From: Calamus simplicifolius
Taxonomy: Eukaryota; Streptophyta; Magnoliopsida; Arecales; Arecaceae
Direction of reading: 5' to 3'
Assembly: GCA_900491605.1 (NCBI GenBank)
Contig: UESW01003834.1
Location: forward strand, 1,873,698-1,937,697
DNA: 64,000 nucleotides
The notes under the pieces were generated by a model. That model was given only the letters and a program-made list of their open reading frames with translations. It made no database searches and was not told where the DNA came from. Each line of letters begins with the position of its first letter. Positions within the stretch are counted from its first letter, which is position 1. Both the position numbers and the translations under genes were made by a program. Positions 10,940 through 21,270 of the stretch are shown here, in pieces.

Positions 10940-11126
10940 GAGCCGACTCGGTGCGTATCGGAGTCGACTCCCGGTTTCGACTGAAACTCTCGGGTCGACC
11001 CCTCTTAGGCGCGAGTCGACTCCATGTCGGGATGGCCTTTCTGTGACTGTCCGGAGTCGACACCTGGGTTTGCGCGAGCCGACTCGAAGTGGTCCCAAGT
11101 TGATTTATCTAGGGCAGAGTCGACTC
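10940..11126. promoter_or_regulatory. Internal cluster of GAGTCGACTC-type palindromes
   Basis: Seven decamers of the same family as the LTR cluster lie at 10940, 10961, 10992 (GGGTCGACCC variant), 11013, 11054, 11076 and 11117. Flanking sequence does not match the LTR, so this is not a simple LTR fragment. It sits about 100 bases upstream of the ATG of the third ORF (11228). A role as an internal promoter or enhancer for that ORF is inference. Confidence 0.6.
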
Positions 11127-11227
11127 GCCGCTCATTTCATTCGACCCATTTCTTCAAAATACTCTCTCCAATTTTTCCAAACCTTCCAAACTTCCAAAAA
11201 TCCCTGATTATCATCTCCAATCATCCA

Positions 11228-12600
11228 ATGGCACCCAAAACTAGAGGATCTAGTCTTGCGGCGGGCGGCGTCAAGCGGAAGCGTGCCGTGAGGAAAACGT
11301 GAAGCGTCCGGTGCGTGAGCCTTCTCCAAGCGCGGACTCCACTTCATCTGCTTCTACTCCGACTGCTTCACCTGCTGCTACTTCTCCCAGGTAGATCGTT
11401 AGCGGATAGGATTATTACTACGGGTAGGAAGGTGGATTTCGAATTATTTGAGGCTGAGGGTTTTCTTGTTGGGAGACAACTGATTGAGATGGGATGGGAG
11501 AAAATTTGTTCTCTAGATTGCCCGACCTATCCCTCTTTGGTAAAGGAATTCTACAAGAATCTGTCTAGAGGAGATCACGGCCTTATTAGCAATGTGAGAG
11601 GATCAGGCTATCTGTTACTGCTGAGATTCTATCTAGACTGTTGGAATTACCCTTATCTGGCACTTCCACCTTTTCTTCTGATGACCGCGCCCCAGCTTTA
11701 TCGAGATTATTAAACCGGGATGTGGTTGGATTTGAAGAGGTTTTTGCAATCAACTTTCATTAGAATTGAGATTATTACACAATATTTGCAGTAGGATACT
11801 CTTTCCTAAGACTGGTAGATTTGACTATGTATCGGAAAGAGATATCTTTGTAATGGATGCCATAGTGACAGGCAAGCCTATAAATCTTCCCAGTATGATA
11901 CTATGGTACATAGCAGACTGTGGAGGGAAAAGAAAGTCTAGTCTGCCTATGGAATGATCCTTACAAAGATTTTTCGGAGCCAAGGTGTAGTGATTTCTGA
12001 CAATGAGCCTATGAAGAATCTGCGACACACTGATTTTTATAGCCTGGCAACAATTCATCGGATGGGATTTATCAAAAAGAATGGAAAATGGGAAAGGAAA
12101 GGAGTGACAGAAGATAGAGCTACAGATGCTGAGGCTGCAGGACCCTCTGTTAGACATCCTTCACCTGCACCTCCGAGTCCTTTGATTTCTGCCTCTGCTC
12201 CAGCCCCAGTTCCATCATTGATCAAGCCTCATCATCTTCTGCCAGTTTCTCAGATCAACAACTTATGCAACTCAAAGCTCTACTTGATGATCAATCTGAA
12301 AACTTAAAACTGAATTTGAGAATAAGTTTATGAATTTGAGGAGACTCTTTATTCATTTGATGATCGTATCTCTAAGATAGAGTCTACTCTCAGCTCTTCT
12401 TCGGTATCCTTAAGTGGTGATCTCAAAAATATATTTGAAGAACTTAAGGATATATGCGGAGATGGAGAGACATATGCCAAGTGCAACGCGGAGCTTCAAG
12501 ACAAGATTCAGAGTGCGTGCACCTTTGTTGATGAGAGGCTCAAGGATTATGTGAAATTCAATCTGAAGGAATGAAAAATATAGTAGATCATTTAACTAGA
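11228..12600 (+). pseudogene. Third ORF of the Sirevirus (position of the env-like ORF), broken
   Basis: An ATG at 11228 opens a basic, Lys/Arg-rich N-terminus, which soon shifts frame. A Ser/Thr/Pro/Ala-rich stretch is followed by a conserved-looking globular part (about 11400-12150, Trp, Tyr and Cys present) of the kind annotated in plants as 'putative plant transposon protein'. A Ser/Pro-rich linker and a Gln/Leu-rich, coiled-coil-like end (about 12250-12580) follow. At least four frame changes are needed to read it through. In Sireviruses this position can hold an envelope-like ORF. I see no convincing signal peptide or membrane segment, so I do not call it an envelope protein. Confidence 0.6.
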
Positions 12601-13053
12601 TTGTAAGAACTCATTTTTGAGTTATTAGATTTTCAATCCTTGTTATGTACTGAAGTTTTTGTTATGCTTTCATTTTGAAATCAATGTACTGAACATCTTG
12701 ATGTATTAGACCTTTTAATGAAATGAATTCTCTATATTGATTACTCAATGTATTTCCTTATTTCAATGAATGAATGAAATTGTCAAATCTTATCTTATTT
12801 GAATGAATGTTTATGCTTCTCTACCTTTTTGTTGATAACAAAAAAGGGGGAGAATTTTATAGTTCTATGATTGTGATATATTTGAAAGAAATCAAAGTAA
12901 TCAATGAGATAAACAATGAGATATTTAATTAAGTTTCATAGGGGGAGCTACCTCATTAAGGGGGAGCCTAAGCCTAACTATGAAAACAAAATAAATTCAC
13001 TAATCAATCATGAACAAACTCAATGTTTTTGTCATCATCAAAAAGGGGGAGAT
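12601..13053 (+). promoter_or_regulatory. 3' untranslated region with several polypurine tracts
   Basis: Purine tracts occur at 12840-12852 (AAAAAGGGGGAG), 12941-12946, 12958-12965 and 13040-13052. Only the last abuts the 3' LTR and would prime plus-strand synthesis. Several purine tracts in this region are a recognised Sirevirus feature. Confidence 0.7.
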
Positions 13054-14778
13054 TGTTGGAAGATTATGAAAAATTATATGATCCAATCCTTTTGATTTTG
13101 ATGATTACTAAAAGCCATTGAGTTCATTAAAGATATAATGAGTTTATTAAATGAGCAACAAATTTATTTTGAACAATCAATGAGAATGTTAAAGTTTGAC
13201 TTAATCTATTTTGAAAGTAACTTTAAGCTCAATATTAAACTTTCGAAAAGAAATGTTATAATTCATGTTTTAATCAATGAGTTTTTGGAATAGTTCTTGA
13301 ATCAATTCTAAATGTCAATTTTATTGTATTCAAGTCAAAACAATGAATTAAAATGAATCTGGAACGATTTTAATGTCAATCAGAAAAGTTTCTGATTTTT
13401 GATACGTTCCGGAGCCGACTCCTGAGTTTCAGAGTCGACTCCACTCAGTGTACAGAAATGTGCATCTGTGTCGAGTCGACCCACGAAATTTGTCGAGTCG
13501 ACCCCTGATTCTGTCGAGCCGACTCCCTGACTGTGCGAGTCGACTCCGCTCAGACACCAGAAGAGTGTTTTTCTGAGCACTTCGCGAGTCGACCCCAAGC
13601 CTTTCACGAGTCGACTCCCGACTATCAGGAGTCGACACTTTATTTCTGGCGAGTCGACCCCTAACCTTTATAAACATTTCTATTTTGGTAAGACGAGCTC
13701 GAGCCGACTCGGGAAAAGCATGAGTCGACTCCAGCAAATCTGGACGATATTTTTACGATGACACGTCACTCCAACGGTAAGATTTTTGAATAACGGCTAT
13801 TTTTCCTTGTCTCTAACGGATATATTTTTGCAGAATCTATAAATAGAGGAGCTCTTTTCATATCACAACGATTTTGAATATCAAAAGAGAGAAAAGAATA
13901 TCTTTCAAAAAGAGGAAAAACAGAGCATATTGAAAAATCTTCTAGCTCAAAGTAGAGTGATTCAAAAGGAGTGAAATCAAAGAGGAAGTTTCGTCTGCTC
14001 CAGATCTTCAATCCACAAAAGTCAAAAGAAAATCCAAGAGCTTTTCAAAGATCAAATCGAAGGATTTTCTACATTCAACAAAAGGAGAAAAAGCTTCATC
14101 TCAACTCCAAAGTTTTCAAACGGTCAAGGATCTTGCTGAGGCCTGATTCGACACTTCAAGAGGAGTTAGAGAGGAGAAGGAAGAAAGCCAAAGCCACATC
14201 CATCTGCTATCTTATCAGGCTTTTCTAACCTTTTATTCTTTTATACTCAATTTGTATATTTGCTCAAGGGGAGCTGTTCAATACTTAAACTCTGAATATT
14301 TTGATTGTTTGCTGATTCAATCAGTGGATTGAATCAGTGGAGGTTGATATACCTCGTTGCAAGCCGGAGTGCTTGTGTTGGGTTAGTTGTGAGCCCGTGA
14401 AAAACAACGTGTAGGGTTTTGTGCTGGTAAGCCCGAGTAAAACCAGCTGGGTTCGTTGTGACCCGGAAAAACAACAAGTTTGAGTTGTGAGCTTGGAAAA
14501 CAACTCGGCTGTAATCTGAGGAGATTATAGTGTGGACCCAAGTGAATCTTGGGAGTGGACGTAGGTGTTGGTGCACCGAACCACTATAAAATTATCTTGT
14601 GTTTGCCGTGCTATATTTTCTCTCTCTCTATCTCTCTTTATTATTTTCTTGTGCATTGCTTTTAGTTAATTTCACTCACTTGCACATCTTGAGCAAATCT
14701 GTTTAAAACATTTCAAAAAGTCTTAAATTTTTAAGAACCCAATTCACCCCCCCTCTTGGGTTGCCATCTGGGCCAACA
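13054..14778 (+). repeat. 3' LTR of the Sirevirus-like element
   Basis: This copy matches the 5' LTR and is within a few bases of its length. The palindrome cluster is at 13412-13731, the TATA box at 13838-13845, the 11-bp hairpin at about 14312-14337 and the stem-loop array at about 14360-14505. Differences from the 5' copy are mainly single-base insertions or deletions, plus a small block difference near 14070. Confidence 0.95.
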
Positions 14779-14783
14779 GATCG
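14779..14783. repeat. Target site duplication, right copy (gatcg)
   Basis: gatcg directly follows the CCAACA end of the 3' LTR and matches 4107-4111. Confidence 0.9.
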
Positions 14784-15754
14784 CTTACCTACCTGTTCCC
14801 TATTGGCTTCTCGTGGTCTTTCTATATCGCCTCTCTGCCCTATATGTGGTATACAGGATGAATCGGTTGATCATGTCATATTTATGTGCCCTCGTGCATC
14901 TCAGATATGGCAGCTGACCCACTTATCCCTATGGTCCTCGGAGTATGGATCCACCCGGCTTTCATTCATGCATGTTGTCCGGTTAGTTACCCAGAGTGGT
15001 CCCCGCTCTCAGGGTGTGTTATCAGCCTATGTGGCTTATAATATTTGGCTATTTCGGAATCAGATTGTATTTGCTGAGGAGACAACTTCACCTCAGGTGA
15101 TACTCCGTCGTGCTCTCTTTCATGCCAAGGAGTACACTCGCTATCATTTTAGCATTCACACTGATGGACCTGGCCACTGGGACTCCCCTGCTGCTTCGGC
15201 AGCGCACCGTTCTACGGTCTTTGTCTCTTAGGAGCTCCCACCTCCGGTTATGTCAAAGTGAACTTTGATGGCTTGTTTCCGATCGTACTGCTGGCTCAGG
15301 GTTTGTCATTCGTGGGGCCGAGGGTCAGTTACTAGCGGCGGGCGGTCACAGCTCTATTGACATTTCGGTCCCTATGGCTAAGCTCCAGGCTGCATAGGCA
15401 GGCATTACTCATGCTGTTCATCATTTGGGCTATCGACGATTGATCATAGAGGGAGACTCTCTTATGATTATTAGGTGGATTAGTCAGGATGGGGATCTAT
15501 ATTCTCTTCTAAATCCCCTTATCAGAGATATTAGAGCCTCTCTTCAGGATACTTGTGCCCCCGTGATTCGTCATGTTTATTGGAAGGTCAATGCTGTGGC
15601 GGATTGGGTTGCTTCTACTGTTGCTTGCCATCGTGGCCACTGGGAATGGCACCCCAAAGTCCCTGCTTTGTTATTTTGCAGCAAATTCTATACTTTGATC
15701 TTACGATTTTGACTCGCGCTAAAGTGGTTTGATCACCCGCTTGTTAAAAAAAAA
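14784..15754 (+). mobile_element. L1-like LINE, 3' part: zinc-binding region, RNase H and poly(A)
   Basis: The LINE ORF2 resumes here. A zf-RVT-type Cys/His block (CPICG...ESVDHVIFMCP, about 14840-14895) is followed by an RNase H domain. Its acidic positions are visible in NFDG (about 15263), EGDS (about 15450) and NAVADW (about 15590). The RNase H frame shifts between about 15230 and 15425. The copy ends at a poly(A) run at 15746-15754. Plant L1 elements with a C-terminal RNase H are well known. Confidence 0.85.
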
Positions 15755-15756
15755 TC

Positions 15757-16109
15757 ACAATCTTGAAATCACACTCGAGCATCATCTTACTCAAATCTTT
15801 TTGAGATAGCTGCTGGAATGCCTGTAAAATAACTATTTCCCAAGTGTTAAAACCAACAAATAAATCAAACATGTCCTCAATCCTCTTGTTGGAATATAGT
15901 TGCTCTGATCTTAGAGTACTCTGCATCCAATTCTGAAACAGGAGCAGAAAAGTTAGAGATTGGAGTAGCACCAACGACCAACCACCAGCAATCAAAGACC
16001 TTCCATTAGGTCTAATTATGAATCCTTCTCTCACTACACTAAGATAACCAAAAGGCATCAAAATTTGTCCCAACGTCATCTTTGTTCGAAAAAGTTTGAA
16101 TTAAAAAAA
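15757..16109. other. Spacer without a recognised gene
   Basis: A minus-strand open frame of 111 codons (15744-16079) has a plausible composition. I recognise no family, and it overlaps the LINE poly(A) end, so I do not call it a gene. Confidence 0.4.
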
Positions 16110-16630
16110 AAGCGCCACAAGCAAAACGTTGAGCCAATGTTCATCAACATTTAGAAATGGTTCAAACAATTCATTTTGTACGCCATTTCTGACGTTACTA
16201 TCAGGCTTTTAAGGCCATTATGGACCGAGCCGTTGGAGCTTTTATGGGTTAAGCCTATAAATAGGCTTAAGAATTTAAATTAAAGAATGAATTAATTAAA
16301 GAATTCTTTATTTTTTTATATTATTTTTATTGTTAATGTTGATCTTCGCTTGGGCATTCGAAGAAATCATTGGGTTGCACCTCTACGCGATCGTGCTTAT
16401 GGTAGGAGGTTCGGATCAAGCCGGTTCGAATCAAGCTGGGTCGTTGTACCTTAGGGATAGATCGCCAACAACCTATATGAAGGGGCGAAAACTGATCTAA
16501 TATGCCTCGATCAGGCTTGATTCATATCATCTTTTATTTTTTACTTTATTTATGCATTTAAATTTCTATATTATATTTCTAGCAATTTCTAGGAGAGGAA
16601 TTTTACAAAGATAAAAAAAAAATTTAGCAG
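16110..16630 (+). repeat. LTR-like repeat, left copy
   Basis: It matches 18472-19020 across about 500 bp with many substitutions, so this is an old insertion. It contains the TATA box TATAAATA at 16256-16263, embedded in the inverted repeat AGCCTAT-aa-ATAGGCT. Confidence 0.7.
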
Positions 16631-17083
16631 CTAAGGATTAGTTTTTCTTTTTACTAGAAGTTGCTAGGACTTTCATTATAAGTTATTTAAAAAAAACTTG
16701 GTTCATATTTAAGTGGCTTTGTCATGTGAAGAGGATCTTTAACACTATGAACAACATGTGAGCAGCAAATTAAACCACCATACTACATCGAGTTGATAAA
16801 ATGCAATTCTGTAATTTTACATATAGAGAACTAGGAAAAGATTAGATTGAGCTTTCATATAAAGCTACTTCATTTAGTGGTAACTGTAAGCAGTTTCTTA
16901 CATAAAGAATTGATAAGCATCTCTTAGACTTCTATTTTCTATGATTATTATATGCTTGCAGCTTCAAAAAAAAAAAAAAGAATCTTGATATATATATATA
17001 TACACACACATACACACACTATATTATGTAACTGTAAAACCTGTTGTGAACTAATAATAATCCCATTAGTTGCCTTAAATTTA

Positions 17084-17304
17084 ACTTTTGAAGGATCTTC
17101 ACCTGGATGGTTGATCATGAAGAAAGTATTTAAAGATTATATATATATACATATATACATATGTATATACATATATACATATGTATATACATATACATAT
17201 GTATATGTATATATACATATATGTATATATATATAATCTTTAAATACTTTTGAAGGATCTTCACCTTGGATGGTTGATCATGAAGAAAGTATTTAAAGAT
17301 TATA

Positions 17305-17308
<4 letters not shown>
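17084..17308. repeat. 162-bp direct duplication flanking a TA-rich fold-back
   Basis: About 62 bp starting acttttgaaggatc at 17084 recurs from 17246. Between them, GTATTTAAAGATTATATATATA (from 17126) is answered by its reverse complement ending at 17247. The whole 17126-17247 segment can therefore fold back on itself. Confidence 0.7.
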
Positions 17309-17380
<72 letters not shown>

Positions 17381-17465
17381 TATGTACATATACATATACA
17401 TATATATGTACATATACATATACATATATATGTTTATATATACATATATATATGTGTGTACACAC
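17300..17465. repeat. TA/TACATA microsatellite
   Basis: This is a long run of TA with interspersed ACATAT units. Any ORF across it is a by-product of the repeat. Confidence 0.9.
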
Positions 17466-17733
17466 ACATACTTGTACTTATGTACATAATATATGTGTGC
17501 TTATAAGTAGATATATTTTACATCATTTCATTATTTTACTTTCAAGTGCAGCTATTAGTATATAACTGCATTCTTATATAAATATAAAAGTCTTCTTATT
17601 CCAGATAAGTGTTTTCTGTTATAGTGGCCATTGAGAGATTACACCATGTTTTATCTTGTTTCAGTTTGGAAGCTGTGATCTTCTTTAGTTATATTTTTCT
17701 GTATAGCTTTATCTTGAATATCAAGCATTGCCA

Positions 17734-17949
17734 AGCTATATACGGCTTCGTTATAAGTTTATAACACAAATAAAAAATGATGTTATTTTCTTGGAATTTA
17801 TCAAATCCAAGAAGAATTTGGCAAATCAATTAACCAAAGGATTATCTAGAAGTAGAGTCCTAGATTCATCGAAAGGGATAGGGCCTAGCCCATTATTTAG
17901 TCACCAGCAGCGGATACCCATCCTTTGTGATTGGAGATCCTATGAATGA
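17734..17949 (+). pseudogene. Copia RNase H C-terminal fragment
   Basis: The frame encodes the short conserved tail of Copia polyproteins: a HIRLR-like block (here YIRLRYKF) followed by a VIFLEFIKSKKNLANQLTKGL-like block. It ends in a Pro-rich, Cys-containing tail. The upstream catalytic residues are absent, so this is a fragment with no activity of its own. It supports the reading of the two flanking repeats as LTRs. Confidence 0.65.
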
Positions 17950-18471
17950 GGTTCAATGTGGTAGAAACGAAGCTGATTGAGTGATCATATTAGAGCATAA
18001 AATTTGAAAATTTTTCATCCCATCCCTATGATGAGTGCTCTTATAAAGTGACAAAGTAAATTTATGTAAGATTGAGTCATACGTTTAATGGATCCGAGGA
18101 AGGTTATCTGCAGGGTATTGTCACAAATACCCTTGAAGGATTTACCTATGTGAGAATCATCATATTAGGCATGACTAAAGGTTTGGGCTAACCTTAAAGA
18201 ATTCTCATAAAAAATCAAGGTAGGCCTTTAATATGCGTTGACCGCTTAAACCTAATTGATCCATATTGTGTGTGTGATTAGTAGAAGTCTGAGTCAAGGA
18301 TCTAATTCAAGGTTTAATCCACTATGGTTCCTTTAGATGTAGACAATCAATACTAAGTGAGGTTCAAATCCACATGATACCTTATCTATTGCGCAGTATA
18401 AGATGTCCTAAAATTTATGTTATATTAATTTTATTTTTTTATTTAAAACTTTTATTGGGCCAACATTCATC

Positions 18472-19020
18472 AACGCGAGTGAAACGCTGGGCCAACGTTC
18501 ATCAATGTTCAGAAATGGCCCAAACAATTCATTTTATAAGCCGTTTCTGACATTATTTGAGGCTAACGGCTATCAAGCCTTTAAGGCCATTATGGGCTGA
18601 GCCGTTGGAGCTTTTATGGGCTAAGCCTATAAATAGACTCAAGGATTCAGATTGAGAAATGAATCAATTAAAGAATTCTTTATCTTTTATTATATTATTT
18701 TTATTGTTATAATTGATCTTCTTTTGGGCATCCGAAGGAATCATTAGGTTGCACCTCTACGCGATCGTGTTCGTGGTAGAAGATTCGGATCAAGCCGGTT
18801 CGGATCAAGTTGGATCGTTGTATCTTAGGGATAGATCGCCAACAACCTGCACAAAGGGGCGAAAATTTGATCCTTAGGGCAGTGTCTAACACGCCTCGAT
18901 CTAGGCTTGATTCATATCATCTTTTATTTTTTACTTTATTTATGCATTTAAATTTCTATTATATTTCTAGCAATTTCTAGGAAAGAAATTTTGTAAAGAT
19001 AAAAAATATTTTCTAACAAT
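18472..19020 (+). repeat. LTR-like repeat, right copy
   Basis: It matches 16110-16630. The TATA box is at 18628-18635. The shared string acctctacgcgatcgtg, near 16380 and 18750, is one of the best conserved blocks. Confidence 0.7.
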
Positions 19021-20700
19021 CTTATTTAGGGAATTTCTTTGAACACAACTTCTTACTTGAACTCGGCTTAATTTTTCAAAGGATCATGCTTGTTATTTTC
19101 ATGCCACATCCTTGTAACTAGTTCATGGTTCCATCGCCAACTTCCACTTAGGTGACTTTCTTAATCAACATGTAACGCTCCAAAGATAATCCCATATTGG
19201 ATGAAAACTCCATCATCCATCTTTAAATCATCAAACCCTTTGATCTCGTAATTATTGCACTAAGGTCATTGATATCAATAATTCATTTTGGTAGTTTCTT
19301 ATGATTACCGTACATCATTGCTCACTAAATAAGAAGTTTTTATCACAAAAGCTTAATTTAGCAATACACAATTTTTCTTCACTTAGATTTGGTTAATTGG
19401 ATGATGAAGATCTCATATAAATGTTTAATAAGAAGTTTTTATCGCAAAAGTTTAACTTGGCTATACCCGGCTTTTCTCTGCTTATATTCAGTCTATTGGA
19501 TGATGAAGAACCCATACAAATGTTTCAAGCTATTAAATATAATATACTGCCTTTAAAATGCTTAAGTAATAAAATCATGTGATTTAATTAAAAATCTTTG
19601 GTTCACATATTATTTGTTCAAAAATTGAACAATTCAAATAACATAAAGCAATATATGTTCTGAATAGGGATCTCTATATTACATAATATTTCATGTTTAA
19701 ATATAATAGATGACATCTTGAATTATTGGCGTAAATTTATGTTACATAATTTAAACATGCATGTTTGGATGTGCATGAAGATCCACTCGAATGTAATTAA
19801 ATGAAGCTGTAAAAATTACTCTATGTAAATACAAAAATTGGTATATTAGACCTTTATATACAATATATACAAAGAATAACTTATTTTGATAAAAGATATA
19901 AAATAATATTTTATTACATGTAGAGTAGCTTTGGTATAAACCAATACAAGGTTGTATCAAATTTTAACCATAAATGAAATAAGGATTTCATATTTTAATT
20001 ATTTCCATCAGAATTGAATTTTATTTCATATATCTGAAATAAAAAACATAATTATAGAATTGAATCTCAATACTTTTGTTTGGAATTAGGAAGGAAATGA
20101 AATTCATAAAATAAATTTTCTATAATACTCTTAATATATAAGAAAATAATAATTTTAAAAGTTAAACATTTTGTTAGATAAAGAATTTAGATTTTGTTAG
20201 TTCAAAATAATAAACTTATATAACAGTAAACATATACCATGATCATATAAGATAATAAGATCATTTTCTTATACCAAAAATAAAATAAAACTAATTAAAA
20301 AATGATTTTATGAATTACAAGGGACAAAATAAGAGTAATAATACTAGTGAACATTGAATGAGAAGTCAACTATGGCATTGAATGAGCTTGAGATTGATAG
20401 CTTGAGAGAGATAAGAGAAGCAAATACAATCAAAGTGTTTGGACTATTTTGATGTGATAGATACTATGGTGAATGTAAAATATTTTATTATATATTTTAT
20501 AAATTTTAATTCAGCTCATTATAAATGTAATTATTTTTTTATAAAATGTTTAAATCTTTAAATTTTTAAAAATTTAATTCTATAGCTTTGTTCCATTTCA
20601 AACATTAAAATCATTAAAATTATAGGATCAATAATTCAAATCCCATAAAAATGGAACACATGCAGCATGCTTGCTAGCAAAATTTATGATGATTTTAATT
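19021..20700. other. AT-rich intergenic DNA with a 99-bp tandem duplication
   Basis: Two diverged copies of about 99 bp start at 19331 and 19430; both begin aagaagtttttatc and end near gatgatgaag...aaatgttt. The rest is AT-rich with no frame I recognise. Confidence 0.55.
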
Positions 20701-20890
20701 CCGAGCAGAGTAAGAAAGAGAGAGAGAGAGAGAGTGGGGGTTGGAACATTGTGCCGCTCGCCGAGCAGCGACGTCTCGGGCACGTACTTTGAGGGACCGA
20801 AGCAATAGACGACAAAATATGCGACACGTGTCAGTAAATGTCGTGGTGCCCCGCCGTTAAAAGGCCGGAGAGTAACTTTCATTATCTAAT
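20701..20890. promoter_or_regulatory. GC-richer island with GA repeat and G-box palindrome
   Basis: After a (GA)n run at about 20713-20734 the base composition rises sharply to about 20880. GACACGTGTC at 20823-20832 is a perfect palindrome around a CACGTG G-box/ABRE core. No coding frame is recognised. It may be a distal element of the ZF-HD gene 3.3 kb downstream, or the relic of another gene's promoter; both are inference. Confidence 0.35.
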
Positions 20891-21236
20891 AATTGATCGA
20901 TGCAATCCAGTGGCCACTAATTAATTGCATTATTTGTCTCAGTGAACGTACGATTAATTAATGTCATCTGATCCGCTTGCCGGGGAACGGGGAGAGAAGG
21001 GAAGGGAAACGTAGCACTCGGAAACTGCTTAGAATTATTCTCCAAAGAAAATGCCAAATCCCATCATGATTAAAGAAAAGCTTGCACGCACATAAAAACA
21101 CACACCTCTCGATCCCATCCAATTTCACACCCCTTCTTCATTTGGATCAGGGTCCCAGGCCTTCACGTGCCCTCCGTCGTTACAGATAAGGGGTGTAAGT
21201 TTAGGTGGCTTCTTCTCCCTCTTCTTCTCCTCCTCC

Positions 21237-21270
<34 letters not shown>

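Larger units (their letters stand above)
4112..14778 (+). mobile_element. Sirevirus-like Copia LTR retrotransposon, about 10.7 kb
   Basis: Two near-identical LTRs (4112-5834 and 13054-14778) start TGTTGG and end CCAACA. A Met-tRNA primer site follows the 5' LTR and a polypurine tract precedes the 3' LTR. Order is gag with zinc knuckle, protease, integrase, reverse transcriptase, RNase H, then a further ORF region (11228-12600) before the 3' LTR. Integrase before RT places it in Copia. The large size, extended gag, extra 3' ORF and several purine tracts fit the Sirevirus (SIRE/Maximus) lineage. It inserted into a LINE with a 5-bp duplication. The LTRs differ mostly by single-base indels, so insertion was recent. 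Confidence 0.93.
16110..18472 (+). mobile_element. Decayed Copia remnant: left LTR-like copy and pol tail
   Basis: The stretch 16110-16630 is repeated in direct orientation at 18472-19020. Between them, 17734-17949 encodes the end of a Copia RNase H (a YIRLRYKFI block, then NLANQLTKGLSRS). That order suggests two LTRs flanking a strongly deleted internal region. No primer site or target duplication was found, so the boundaries are approximate. Confidence 0.6.

Noticed and set aside
15744..16079. A 111-codon minus-strand frame
   Set aside because: No recognisable family, it starts inside LTR-adjacent repeat DNA and runs into the LINE poly(A) end.
16425..16445. GGTTCGAATC resembling a tRNA B box
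   Set aside because: No A box or cloverleaf is nearby, and the copy at 18790 in the partner LTR has changed to GGTTCGGATC.
16952..17489. Open frames of about 80-110 codons on both strands, rich in Ile and Tyr
   Set aside because: They are translations of TA/TACATA microsatellite and have no gene-like composition.
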